Positions 8,180 through 18,185 of a stretch of 64,000 nucleotides of DNA are shown here, in pieces. The notes below the pieces were generated by a model. The model saw only the letters and a program-made list of their open reading frames with translations, was not told the DNA's origin and ran no database searches. This DNA comes from a virus. Both the position numbers and the translations under genes were made by a program. The stretch is taken from the IMG/VR virus record IMGVR_UViG_3300018412_000013, positions 41,334-105,333 of that record; one strand, given 5' to 3'. Numbering within the stretch: position 1 is the first letter of the stretch; each line of letters begins with the position of its first letter.

Positions 8180-10213
8180 TTACGCATCGAGGTCGCTACG
8201 GCGACGAGCGATGATGTTAAATTGCTGAACAGTGCGCATAACATCTGCATAGACTTCAATGTCCATGTTAGAGCTATATCCACGCAGTTCGTCGGCGGCG
8301 GTCTTATAAGACGTTCCACGAATCGTCACGCGACCGTCGTAACGGTTAGCGACTTTACCATCGAACGTTTCTTCTACACGTTGATGATATTGGGAATCTG
8401 TCTCTTTAGAACCACCTGACGTCTGTGCCCAAGTCAGTGCTGCTTGTTTAGTCACATCCACCATGATTTGCATCACGATGTCTGAGTTTAGTACCGAAGT
8501 ACTGTTCTCATAGATGGACTGAATAGCCGGCCAACCGATTTCAGTACGGCCTAGGTATTCAACACCGTTGACGCCATAATCCCAGAAGTTGTCTTTTGGT
8601 GTCTGTGGCACATACGTGTTAGTCACACCTGACAACTCAGTAACCAGTTTTGCTGGGTACTCGTCATAAGACTCAACCGACTTCATAATGCCGCTACCAG
8701 CACCTAGGTACTTAGCACGTTTATGGATTAAGTCAATGATGAGTGGTACGGTACGTTTACGTAAAGAAGACGTCCATGTACCTACAGAGCGAGTAATGGT
8801 AGCACGGCAGACACCCGTACCATAGACGCTAGACTCTGGAGTCAGACGTGCGGCGTTAAGTAGCACTAACGCTACTGAGCTTTCAGCAGCAATGTCATTT
8901 GGAACCGTACCTTCGACATGTGTACAGATACCAACGTGGATGTCCGGTCTTTGACCTAGAGTCGCCAACATTGATTTCTTAGTGTCTAATGTAAAGCCAG
9001 TGTCGTACATTACTGAGAATGGGAATCGCAACATGTCCTTTACAGGGTTCAGTGGGTTTTCCCAACCAGTTTCAAGCTCACTGCGTACAAGATCGTCGTA
9101 CGTAGCATCTGTCATGTCACCGTCATCACCACCTTTTAAGTAGTGTGTTGTTGCGCTATTTAGGGCAACAGAGTCCGATGATAGACGCACGGTTTCGTGC
9201 TCGATACCTTCCCAGCTAATCGCGGTAAATGGGTTGATTAGATGTGCGTCGGCAATGGCCGTGCCCGTTTCTGCTTCTTCAGTTACCTTAATGGCATCGA
9301 GGATAGTTTTTAGGTTATCTTCGTAGAAGTAGATTTGACCAAAAGGACCATAGCGCTTGACTTGACCCGCTGTAAAGTCTTGCCAGTCTTCCACTAGACG
9401 CTCTAGACCAAATGTTTGACCCGTGTTCTTATTAGTAACACCTGGCTTAAAGCTCACATCAATCGAACGGTCAGCATTAATAGAAGGAACCACGACAGGT
9501 GTACTTTCTGCAGTTTCACGCTCAACGATCGCAAAGCGGTACATCATGGTGTTTTGGTCTTCTACTACAAATGCATCGGCTGGGTCAGCCGTTTTCAAAT
9601 GTGGTACCGACATACGCATGCCGATGTTATTGCCGTATTTACCTTTAGAAGACGCTTCGAATTCTAAAATAGGGTAAATAGTCGATTCTTCACCGACTTT
9701 ACCCACTAAGGTACCCGGAGTTTGATTTGGAATCGCACCGGCTTCGAGTTCATCGACTGGGGATACTGTCCAGCGGATTAAAGAACCATCAAAGGTTACA
9801 CCACTGTTGGTAATAGGGCCGTTCTCATCCGAAGTAACAGTGCCATCGGTAGCACGTACGTATTCTTCGAATGTTTGAACTACGACTTCTGCGCTTAGTA
9901 CAAAGCGCCCTTTCTTAGCCGTTTCACTTAGGATACGGTGGACATAAAAAGCATTACCCGCAGCGTTAGCTGTGAGTGCGGCTACGGTTTGGTGTGAGAA
10001 GTATTCTTTCAGTTCGTCTGCGGCATCTTTACCATACATACGTAGGAAATCTGCGCCAACCACCAACTCATCCGTCTCAGGACCTTTTGGTGTACGAAGG
10101 AAAAAGCGTGGTAAGTGGATAGGCAACTCGTCGCGCTCTGCAGGTAACGCACGGGTTGACAAATCTTGCCAGCCTTTGAATACTGCTCTTGGAGTACTTT
10201 TATTAAGAGACAT
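8180..10213 (-). CDS. Contractile tail sheath protein (phiKZ gp29-like)
   Basis: 677 aa, close to the roughly 695 aa of phiKZ gp29. Sheath subunits wrap the tail tube and contract on infection. Seen: N-terminal MSLNKSTPRAVFKGWQDLSTRALPAE leading into a domain with HLPRFFLRTPKGPE, a long beta-rich middle, and a C-terminal RGTSYKTAADELRGY segment typical of late sheath strands. It is the first gene of a minus-strand pair with the tail tube and is divergent from the virion block. Start has a GAGGA ribosome site. Confidence 0.82.
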   Translation of the reverse strand: MSLNKSTPRAVFKGWQDLSTRALPAERDELPIHLPRFFLRTPKGPETDELVVGADFLRMYGKDAADELKEYFSHQTVAALTANAAGNAFYVHRILSETAKKGRFVLSAEVVVQTFEEYVRATDGTVTSDENGPITNSGVTFDGSLIRWTVSPVDELEAGAIPNQTPGTLVGKVGEESTIYPILEFEASSKGKYGNNIGMRMSVPHLKTADPADAFVVEDQNTMMYRFAIVERETAESTPVVVPSINADRSIDVSFKPGVTNKNTGQTFGLERLVEDWQDFTAGQVKRYGPFGQIYFYEDNLKTILDAIKVTEEAETGTAIADAHLINPFTAISWEGIEHETVRLSSDSVALNSATTHYLKGGDDGDMTDATYDDLVRSELETGWENPLNPVKDMLRFPFSVMYDTGFTLDTKKSMLATLGQRPDIHVGICTHVEGTVPNDIAAESSVALVLLNAARLTPESSVYGTGVCRATITRSVGTWTSSLRKRTVPLIIDLIHKRAKYLGAGSGIMKSVESYDEYPAKLVTELSGVTNTYVPQTPKDNFWDYGVNGVEYLGRTEIGWPAIQSIYENSTSVLNSDIVMQIMVDVTKQAALTWAQTSGGSKETDSQYHQRVEETFDGKVANRYDGRVTIRGTSYKTAADELRGYSSNMDIEVYADVMRTVQQFNIIARRRSDLDA

Positions 10214-10428
10214 CTATGAAATCCTCAAGACAGTTTATAAACTTGTTTGCTCTAACGTTAAAGCGGCTAAATCCCATAGGGAATACCCTAGGGCGTAACT
10301 CCGCCACGAGTCACTTTTTAACAGACTGATTAGTGTTCACCTTATTACAGCAGGGTAAACTCTATAAGATTGGTATTAAATAAAAACAGGCCTAGCTAAT
10401 CTGTTTTTCTTACACTCTGGATATAATC
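10214..10428. promoter_or_regulatory. Divergent intergenic region, probably two promoters
   Basis: Separates the sheath gene (minus) from the virion block (plus). Contains TAAACTCTATAAGATT at 10356-10371, a weak variant of the phage motif, and an AT-rich leader with AACAG...CTGTTTTT near the plus start. No clear motif was found in the minus direction. Confidence 0.35.
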
Positions 10429-11361
10429 ATGATTGATACAGCATATGAAACTACCTACGGGCGTCAGTTTAAAAACCTTTTTACTGAAGCCATGGATTTC
10501 TCCATTAAAAACATTCTAAGACGCAGTGACAATATTCTTCCTTTCGGAGAGAAAGAAAACCTCTTTAAAATCTCTCCTGAGATTACGACTGATGAACTCC
10601 TGCCTTTCCGTTTACCGGTTTCTTTTACTTACCGAGACAAGTTCTATACGGTAGTTGACACACGTGCATTCGAAGGGGCAGACGGTAAGATTCGTCAGCA
10701 GCGTGAACTTGATGCTTTAGCGATGCGTGCTAAATACATGCACAGTTGGATTGAAGAGCCAAGTCTCTATGAATCTGTCTTACCCGAACTGTCCATTCTT
10801 TTTGCGGAATGGATGGTTCAATCCATTACTCAACGCCACGGTCCTACCATTGCCCAGCAAGAAATTATTCGCATTTATCTAGCATGTTATTACCGTACCC
10901 TTATGTTTACGGCGGACGACTTAAAACAAGTCGATGCAGATTATCTCGGTGAAGTCCTATTTAAGTTTGCAGTGACTCAACTTAAAATGCCGCGTGACTT
11001 TGTTACTAGCGTTATGGAAGATGAGAACTTTATTAAGGTTCTTAACAACCTGATTGCCGTAGGTAAAAGCGACTTAAATAACTGGTTGACTGGGCTTAAC
11101 CTCTATCTAGATACACCGGCAATACGTTTAGACAGTTCGGCGTTAATTATCCTGACGGTATCCGCGAGCTGGATGGGTTGGGGTGCACAAGACATTGCCG
11201 GTACGGCTATTGAGTATCCGCCTATGTTAGCCTACATGGCCAATATGGCGATGACCCTAGGGGTCTATCGACGCACCAAGATAGGAATGGCTGTAGAAGC
11301 CTGTAAGCGTCGACGTGTGAAAATGGAGACCTTAACCAGTTGGGCAAAGGAAATCATCTAA
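10429..11361 (+). CDS. Virion structural protein, 310 aa (phiKZ gp28 position)
   Basis: Soluble, largely helical 310-aa protein beginning MIDTAYETTYGRQFKNLFTEA. No enzymatic motif. It lies between the tail sheath and the terminase, where phiKZ carries three virion genes; by order this would correspond to gp28. The next gene begins 18 bases downstream. The structural role is inferred from synteny. Confidence 0.65.
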   Translation: MIDTAYETTYGRQFKNLFTEAMDFSIKNILRRSDNILPFGEKENLFKISPEITTDELLPFRLPVSFTYRDKFYTVVDTRAFEGADGKIRQQRELDALAMRAKYMHSWIEEPSLYESVLPELSILFAEWMVQSITQRHGPTIAQQEIIRIYLACYYRTLMFTADDLKQVDADYLGEVLFKFAVTQLKMPRDFVTSVMEDENFIKVLNNLIAVGKSDLNNWLTGLNLYLDTPAIRLDSSALIILTVSASWMGWGAQDIAGTAIEYPPMLAYMANMAMTLGVYRRTKIGMAVEACKRRRVKMETLTSWAKEII

Positions 11362-11379
11362 CCATTTTAGGGGCGCACC

Positions 11380-14253
11380 ATGATTGATTTATCAACGGCC
11401 TTAATTCGAGACGCACTGACAAATGCCTGGGCAAACCCTGCCCAGGATAGACAGGTCCTAATTAAGCCAAAACAAGTAACCTCTGCACGAGGAACCATAG
11501 GGGCTTACCGTACGCCTTACAGTAGCTATCCGGTTCCCGATACCACCCATCGATGGATGCTTTATGAGTATGGGCAACTGCCGCCTCGATTTATTGGGTT
11601 AGACTTAGATAACTCAGTGTGGCGTTCTCTTAAAGAAGTCATGTCCCAGGAGGACGTGATCGCATTTCCAATGATACGTCATCGTATGCTTATGACGTCT
11701 ACGGTAAAGGTAATTCGTCTTAATAACAATAACCTTTTGTTTGCCGTAGAGATGGCATCCAATGCAGCGTTAATGAAAACAGATACTGACCTCTATGTTC
11801 GTTTTTACAGTAATGCGTTCTTTAGTACTGTAGAAGGCAGTGCCTATGGCGGTATTGAAACAGACGGCATTTTTGCGACAGATGGGACTGAAGCCGCGGC
11901 TCTACTGTCAGTATACAATACTTCTGGATATGCAAACAGCGGTACGACATGGTGGTTTAAAAACGGTTATCTTACAGATAAGCCGACAGTTAACGACATT
12001 GCTATTGGCGATAACCTCCAGTACATATGGGACTCATCGGGTATTCAGTACTACGATGTCCAGTTGAAGAACCTAACTTCCTTTACTAGCATTAAAGATC
12101 AAGTCTCTAAACTGTTGTTGGTAACGCCCGGTTACGTAGATACTGACTTAGTGTTCTATGACGATATCGAAATCTTCTTATACTCCGTTGATTTAAATGG
12201 TAAGAAGAAAGGTTGCTACTATGATCGTCAACGCGTATCGGATTTAAGTCAAGTCACTTATCGTGACTGGAGTTTAGATGGTACACGCCTATCCGAAGTC
12301 ATCTTAGAGCAAAATGGAGAGATTAACTACTCCTCGGCTTTTGTTCGAGTATACCTGCGTAAAACGGTAGCGATTACAACCGATATCGGTGACGGGTCTT
12401 ACCTCGGTGACTTTTATAATATTGATGCGGCTGACCGCTATCGCATTCTTACCGGAAGCTACGGTAGCTTAACACGCTGGAAAGCGGCTGAGCTGGAAAA
12501 CTCTCCGTTCATGAAATGGCTAGGAAGTGTAGGTACGGCATTAACGGAAGAGGACGTGCATCAGGTCTATAATTACTACGGGCTTCAACGTGCTGTACAG
12601 TTACCGGTTAAAAATGCAGGGGCATGGATTTTACCAGAAATGGCAAAGCAAGGCTGCCTTGTGGTTAATCTAGATTCCAATGGCGAATACCTAAGCCAGC
12701 AAGTCTATACTGAGGCAAGTTTTGGTATCGGGGTCCATACCCCAGTAGGGGATGTTGCAGATATCCTTGTCTACTGTGGTAACCTAATCACGACTCCAGT
12801 AGCAATGGACTTACCCGTGGTGTTAGGAAATGATATTCCAGGTATCTTTGATGAAGAGCGGTTTTATTATGTCGGTGCGACACAGCAATGGGTAATTGCC
12901 ACACAAGGGGCAGATTACACGTATACCGCCTCTACAGGGGCGATAGAGTGGTCATCGACTCATAACAGTACTTCTAAACTAAAACGCAGTGCTGGGCATT
13001 ACACGCATCGTGAGCTTACCATTCCCTACAGTTCACTCTGTACACCAATCGATATCTTTGCGAATGGCACCCTTCCATCATCTAAACATGACTTTGGTCG
13101 AGTAGATGTATGGATAGATAACCAACGTGCTGTACCGGGATTGGATTATTTCGTGGATGGCTTTAAGTTGTACCTAACCACGAAAGAGTACATCGATTTA
13201 GAAACCGATGTAGACTCTAATCCACAACTTGCCCACGTTCGTTTTATTGCCCATGGTTTACCTAAGGATAGCGAAGCAGGTCAATATGGCTTTGTCGTGG
13301 AAGGAATGGTGAATCACGATAACGATATTGATTTGGTTAAGAACCGCAATCAGACGTTGTTTATTAATGGCCGTAAGACGGATGTAAGTCAAGTATGGCT
13401 TGCTGAGGACTATCGTGGGGAATACGCGGTTAGATTTTCTACCGGGACTCTAGTGTCGTGGAGGGAAGGGACTGAGTATGTAGAGTACACACCTGTCGTC
13501 TATGACCGTGTTCTGTATGTTGCGCCATTAGGTGGCGTTGGCGCAACCCAGGTCTTTGATGAGACATTGTGGTTACGTGTATGGGAACTTAGTCATTTTA
13601 CCTATGATGATAATGGGGTTACCCGCCACGTGAAGATTCACGCCGGTAAAGATACTGTACTAGTACGAAGTGTTGCCGTAGATGGCATTGAGGAAGAACC
13701 CGATACGTTTATTCCGCTGGCTTTGGGGGCTGACTATCAGCTTACCCCAGGATTGCCACTATCTGCTCCTCCAGCAAATGCCAGTACTTATCAGTTCACC
13801 AGTACTGCCAATGTCATTTCTCGTTTTGTCGCGCAGACCCTCGCTGAAAATGAAGCAGATAGTCGGACTATGACATCGACCATCTCTGCTTACCTAGAGG
13901 CACTCAGTCCGTCATATGAACTTAAAGGACCGATTAATATCCCTAGGCAGCACAGAGTCGTCAGTCCATTTATATCAGCGCTTACTAAGGCTATTCAAGC
14001 CGGGGAAATCAACCTGACCAGCGCTGACTTAAGTGAAGCGGCGGTCGATTTTCTTACTCGGGACTATCAGTATCTCTTTCATTATGACCCAGTCTATGAC
14101 GATACGCAAAACCATGACTTTATTACTGGTTATGGGCACTGTGAACTAGAAGCCATTGCGCTGCCAGCAAGGGCAGTCAACTTCCTAGCAAAATGCAGTG
14201 AGTATTTCTTTGACGGGCGTATACAAATTAACCGCGACTTTACCATCGCGTAA
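11380..14253 (+). CDS. Large virion structural protein, 957 aa (phiKZ gp27 position)
   Basis: The largest protein in the window. Beta-rich, with many aromatic, Thr, Ser and Gly residues and short strand-turn patterns, as in tail or baseplate proteins; no transmembrane segments, no nuclease or peptidase motif seen. It is second of three collinear virion genes ending at TerL. Tail or baseplate location is an inference from composition and context. Confidence 0.65.
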   Translation: MIDLSTALIRDALTNAWANPAQDRQVLIKPKQVTSARGTIGAYRTPYSSYPVPDTTHRWMLYEYGQLPPRFIGLDLDNSVWRSLKEVMSQEDVIAFPMIRHRMLMTSTVKVIRLNNNNLLFAVEMASNAALMKTDTDLYVRFYSNAFFSTVEGSAYGGIETDGIFATDGTEAAALLSVYNTSGYANSGTTWWFKNGYLTDKPTVNDIAIGDNLQYIWDSSGIQYYDVQLKNLTSFTSIKDQVSKLLLVTPGYVDTDLVFYDDIEIFLYSVDLNGKKKGCYYDRQRVSDLSQVTYRDWSLDGTRLSEVILEQNGEINYSSAFVRVYLRKTVAITTDIGDGSYLGDFYNIDAADRYRILTGSYGSLTRWKAAELENSPFMKWLGSVGTALTEEDVHQVYNYYGLQRAVQLPVKNAGAWILPEMAKQGCLVVNLDSNGEYLSQQVYTEASFGIGVHTPVGDVADILVYCGNLITTPVAMDLPVVLGNDIPGIFDEERFYYVGATQQWVIATQGADYTYTASTGAIEWSSTHNSTSKLKRSAGHYTHRELTIPYSSLCTPIDIFANGTLPSSKHDFGRVDVWIDNQRAVPGLDYFVDGFKLYLTTKEYIDLETDVDSNPQLAHVRFIAHGLPKDSEAGQYGFVVEGMVNHDNDIDLVKNRNQTLFINGRKTDVSQVWLAEDYRGEYAVRFSTGTLVSWREGTEYVEYTPVVYDRVLYVAPLGGVGATQVFDETLWLRVWELSHFTYDDNGVTRHVKIHAGKDTVLVRSVAVDGIEEEPDTFIPLALGADYQLTPGLPLSAPPANASTYQFTSTANVISRFVAQTLAENEADSRTMTSTISAYLEALSPSYELKGPINIPRQHRVVSPFISALTKAIQAGEINLTSADLSEAAVDFLTRDYQYLFHYDPVYDDTQNHDFITGYGHCELEAIALPARAVNFLAKCSEYFFDGRIQINRDFTIA

Positions 14254-14268
14254 TGGGGATGAAAACCA

Positions 14269-15927
14269 ATGGCTTCAAGTCTATATATCCATACACCGGA
14301 CACGAACCGTTTTAATATTTGGCATATTAGCGATTTGTACTTCGGTGAGCCGCCTTCTAAAGAAGTGTGGCGCCCTAATGTTAACGACATGGTAATTGAC
14401 TGGGATGTCGGCATCTATCGTGTGCTATCGGTAAACGAGGAATCCATTCCAGTATTGCAGCTTATCAGTCGTTTCAGTCAGGACAGCCGCTTTAACACAG
14501 AGTCTACTTCTCTTATTACAGCACTGTCAGATTACCAGCCTTCGGCGGCTACTAAAATCTTTATCGATACTAGCGTTAGTCCAGCTATCCTTAGTGTTGA
14601 CGGTCGGTTTGTCTGTTATGGGAGTGAGCCTACGCGCTGCGTATTCTTCCGTGGCACAGACACCTCTATCAATGGAGAGGTCATTTCTGAAGTCTACAAT
14701 GGTTCAGGCGATCTTATCGGTGACCAAGTCCCTCTAGAGCTTATTAATGCAGAGGGCACCATTAAGCGACCAGTACAGTTTAAAACCACTAAGGCGATTG
14801 AAGCTGGTGAGGTGGTTACTGCAGTATTTTATACCGACTCTAATGGCGTCTATAGCAAACAGCCATTTTTGGTATCGAGTTCTGCAGGTTTTAGACCTGG
14901 CGATATTTCTGAGAAATACATCGACAGTATCTCCCTACGAGGAGACGCCCTGTCTGATACTCAGGAAGACCTCATTGAAAACACCGTGGGTACGCCACTG
15001 AACGTGGCCCTTCTAAAAGGGGTACTGCACTATAATGACGGCAGTGAAACCGAAGTAGGAATTGACGGAGTGAAAATGGTCCTACGTGGACTGAACAACT
15101 TCGATACGTCTTACGTAGGTACACCGACCAGCGTAGTGCTGCAGTACTACCCTAGTCTAAATGAGAAGTTTATCAATGGGAGCATTAACGGGTCACCGTC
15201 AATCTCTCATGTCTATAAACTGGCGAATATCGCACGTGACAGTTCATTCAGTCTGAAAATCTTCATTGTTCCAGTATGGGATGCGGGTACCACTAGTTAT
15301 AGCTATCGCTATTTCTTAGTAAACCTAGAAGGGGATTTGTTTACAGAAGTTACGGCTGACGTAGACGCGATGTTGGAAGGTGGTGGGTTATTATCTGGTA
15401 CAGACTTTACGACGCGTCAAGACGCGGTGTTTAGTCTAGACATGAGTACGATTTCACCGACTATCTATGGCACGTATGTACATACCCAGAAGACGGATAT
15501 TACGATTGACCAACCAGGGGCTATCTCTGGACAAACCTGGTTAATTGACTACATCGGAGATCAAACTAACATGTTTGGTCAAGACCTGAAGGCGTCATGT
15601 AATGCTATCGGTGACACCATTAACATTGCTAATGGCATTGGTATTCTAGAGAACTGGTTAACGGAACTCTACTATGCCATCGAACCACTGTACGATAACA
15701 CGGTACTGACTCAAGCACCAACACCAACGCACTTCTCACTCATCTACGATGACGTCGAGACAGACAAGGTGGTGCTCACTGACTACAGCTCTAATATTCC
15801 ACTCTCGGTAGGTATGGGTAACTTTACCAACCAAGACACCGTCATGGTACGCTGGATTTTAGAAACTGTAGATGGGGATAAAACCCTAGGTATCACACCG
15901 TTGTTTATTAAGAACGACCTAGCCTAA
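14269..15927 (+). CDS. Virion structural protein, 552 aa (phiKZ gp26 position)
   Basis: Beta-rich soluble protein (MASSLYIHTPDTNRFNIWHI) with several PTSVVLQYY / GTPLNVALL-like strand segments, resembling tail or fibre proteins in composition. Starts 15 bases after the 957-aa gene with a GGGGATG ribosome site and ends at a strong terminator before TerL. No specific family recognised. Confidence 0.65.
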   Translation: MASSLYIHTPDTNRFNIWHISDLYFGEPPSKEVWRPNVNDMVIDWDVGIYRVLSVNEESIPVLQLISRFSQDSRFNTESTSLITALSDYQPSAATKIFIDTSVSPAILSVDGRFVCYGSEPTRCVFFRGTDTSINGEVISEVYNGSGDLIGDQVPLELINAEGTIKRPVQFKTTKAIEAGEVVTAVFYTDSNGVYSKQPFLVSSSAGFRPGDISEKYIDSISLRGDALSDTQEDLIENTVGTPLNVALLKGVLHYNDGSETEVGIDGVKMVLRGLNNFDTSYVGTPTSVVLQYYPSLNEKFINGSINGSPSISHVYKLANIARDSSFSLKIFIVPVWDAGTTSYSYRYFLVNLEGDLFTEVTADVDAMLEGGGLLSGTDFTTRQDAVFSLDMSTISPTIYGTYVHTQKTDITIDQPGAISGQTWLIDYIGDQTNMFGQDLKASCNAIGDTINIANGIGILENWLTELYYAIEPLYDNTVLTQAPTPTHFSLIYDDVETDKVVLTDYSSNIPLSVGMGNFTNQDTVMVRWILETVDGDKTLGITPLFIKNDLA

Positions 15928-15936
15928 ATAAAATCC

Positions 15937-15977
15937 TATAGAGGGGTGCCTTCGGGTACCCCCTATATTTTTATATC
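15937..15977 (+). terminator. Rho-independent-type terminator
   Basis: TATAGAGGGGTGCC pairs with GGTACCCCCTATA around TTCG, followed by TTTTTATAT. Separates the virion block from TerL. Confidence 0.75.
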
Positions 15978-15992
15978 TTAGGAGTGTAAGAG

Positions 15993-18131
15993 ATGATTCT
16001 ACATGCCGGAGACTGGGGATATTATCCTAACGCCATAGCGGATACCACAACTAAGAACGCTAGCTTTCTCCATTATGCGAAAACCCTAACCGCCTTAGGG
16101 GTAGAAAACCACGCATGGCCATTGGCTCTGCATAACCCTGAAATCCAGGGCATAGACCCCTTCAACAGTAAACTCACTGTAGAAGAAGTCGCTGCTATCT
16201 CGTATGAATCTAAATTTAACTATTGGTATTTCTTACGGGAAGTCTCTAGGGTTCCACAAACCGGTACCACCATCCCTTCTTGCTATTTAGCAAACCGAGC
16301 TAATATGGCACTGAACTGGTGTTTCTTAAATAACATTGACTTCGCTAACATTATGCCCCGTCAGTGTGGTAAGTCGGTCGGAGCTGACGTATTAAACAAC
16401 TGGTTAATGCATGTTAGTGGCGTTAACTTAAACATACAGCTCATTACGCGCGGTGATGACCTGCGTGTTAAAAACATTAAGCGGCTAAAAGCCATCCGGG
16501 ATTTACTCCCTCCTTATCTAAACTTTTACCGTCCAGGCAAGGACGCTAATAACACCGAGCGCTTAACCTGTATGGCGCTTGAGAATGAATATGTGACTGC
16601 TGTTGCACAAAAAGATAAAGCAGCAGCAGATAACCTAGGGCGTGGATTGACATCGTCCATTATTCAGGCGGATGAACCACCATACTGTGCAAACATACAT
16701 ATATCTTTGCCTGTAGCGCTGGCAGGTGCCGGTACGGCTCGTGATTTGGCTGAAGCGAACGGTACGTTCTATGGTAACATCTATACAACAACGGCTGGTA
16801 AAAAGGATACGCCGGAAGGGAAGTACATGTACGACCTTATCCACTCCGGTATGTACTGGACTGAAAAGCTATTAGATGCCGGTAGCCGTGAACAAGCCTG
16901 GGACATGATTGCACTGCACAGTAAACGTCGGTTGGTAAACGGTACGTTCTCACATCGCCAGATAGGTAAAGACGATGAATGGTTACGCAAGAAGATTATC
17001 GACTCTACAGGGGATAAAGATGCGGCGGAGCGCGACTATCTGAACCAATGGACATCCGGTAGTGAGAGCTCACCTTTATCAGTAGCGCTTAACAGAGCCG
17101 TAGCGCAGTCTAAGAAAGAAGCTACCTATACGCAACGCTTTAAACAGAACTACCTCTTAGATTGGTTTATAGGGCGTGCCGACATGCAGTCTAGGCTCAT
17201 GAACAATGAAATCATTCTAAACATCGACCCGTCTCAGCTTGTAGGGGAAGACGGTAACGGAGTGGTGATAGAAGACCTGCGTAATATGGAAGTAATTGCC
17301 GGTACAGATATTACGACTTCTAATATCTTCAGTTTTGCCAGTTGGGTGACTGACATGTTGGTGATGTTTAAGAAAATGACCTTAGTCATTGAGAATGCGG
17401 CATCCGGACAAGCCATACTTGACATCGTGGCACACCAACTCATGCAGTTAGGTATTAACCCATTCAGACGTATCTTTAACCGCGTTATCGATAACCCTAT
17501 CTCCATGAAGGCAGCCTATCTTGACGTCGTTGAAAACAGTGACAAGTGTGAACCTGAGCTTTATGAGAAATACAAAAAGTATTTTGGGTTTAATACGAAT
17601 GGGGCGACTCGCCCACTACTGTACGGAATGGTACTTCAGAAAGCGGCTAAATCCACTGCTCATTTATGTAACCATCCTGCTCTAGTAGAACAGATACTGA
17701 GTTTGGTGAAAAAGAATGGGCGTGTAGACCACCCATCAGGCGGTCACGATGATATGGTTATCGCGTGGTTGCTTGGACACTGGTTCAGTACTTATGCTCA
17801 AAACTTAGCCTGGTACGGAATCCGCCCAGGGGTCGTGCAGTCACTGGTGAGTGAGTTAGGCGCCGAACTGAGTGACGAAGAGATACGTGACCGTATCTTT
17901 AGGGAAGGATTGATTAAGCGCATTAACGGCTTAAAAGAGAAACTGGAGACTTGTAATGACATTGTACTGACACAGTCATACTCAATGCAGATTAAGTTGC
18001 TGGTGGCTCAACTTGACGATACTGACTTTGAAGCTAAGGTTATGGCAGACATCCGGGCTATTAGTGAAGAGAAAGGTAAGGAGAAACGTTCGTTAAGTCA
18101 AATCCTTAAAGAAGAAAATAAGTATTACTAA
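15993..18131 (+). CDS. Large terminase subunit (TerL, phiKZ gp25-like)
   Basis: 712 aa DNA-packaging motor: ATPase plus nuclease, acting at the capsid portal. Walker A RQCGKS at about residues 123-128; Walker B region SSIIQADEPP at about 221-230 with the DE pair; coupling region NIYTTTAGKKD. The C-terminal RNase-H-like nuclease shows AGTDITTSN (first Asp) and GGHDDMVIAW (last acidic pair). Length is normal and there is no intron. It stands alone between two terminators, next to the virion genes as in phiKZ. Confidence 0.9.
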   Translation: MILHAGDWGYYPNAIADTTTKNASFLHYAKTLTALGVENHAWPLALHNPEIQGIDPFNSKLTVEEVAAISYESKFNYWYFLREVSRVPQTGTTIPSCYLANRANMALNWCFLNNIDFANIMPRQCGKSVGADVLNNWLMHVSGVNLNIQLITRGDDLRVKNIKRLKAIRDLLPPYLNFYRPGKDANNTERLTCMALENEYVTAVAQKDKAAADNLGRGLTSSIIQADEPPYCANIHISLPVALAGAGTARDLAEANGTFYGNIYTTTAGKKDTPEGKYMYDLIHSGMYWTEKLLDAGSREQAWDMIALHSKRRLVNGTFSHRQIGKDDEWLRKKIIDSTGDKDAAERDYLNQWTSGSESSPLSVALNRAVAQSKKEATYTQRFKQNYLLDWFIGRADMQSRLMNNEIILNIDPSQLVGEDGNGVVIEDLRNMEVIAGTDITTSNIFSFASWVTDMLVMFKKMTLVIENAASGQAILDIVAHQLMQLGINPFRRIFNRVIDNPISMKAAYLDVVENSDKCEPELYEKYKKYFGFNTNGATRPLLYGMVLQKAAKSTAHLCNHPALVEQILSLVKKNGRVDHPSGGHDDMVIAWLLGHWFSTYAQNLAWYGIRPGVVQSLVSELGAELSDEEIRDRIFREGLIKRINGLKEKLETCNDIVLTQSYSMQIKLLVAQLDDTDFEAKVMADIRAISEEKGKEKRSLSQILKEENKYY

Positions 18132-18137
18132 AACGAC

Positions 18138-18176
18138 ATTACTCTCCTTCCCCGTTAAAGGAAGGAGAGTAATTGT
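18138..18176. terminator. Bidirectional terminator
   Basis: ATTACTCTCCTTC pairs with GAAGGAGAGTAAT around CCCGTTAAAG, in the 54-base gap between the converging TerL and minus-strand 408-aa genes. Confidence 0.7.
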
Positions 18177-18185
18177 CTATTCTGG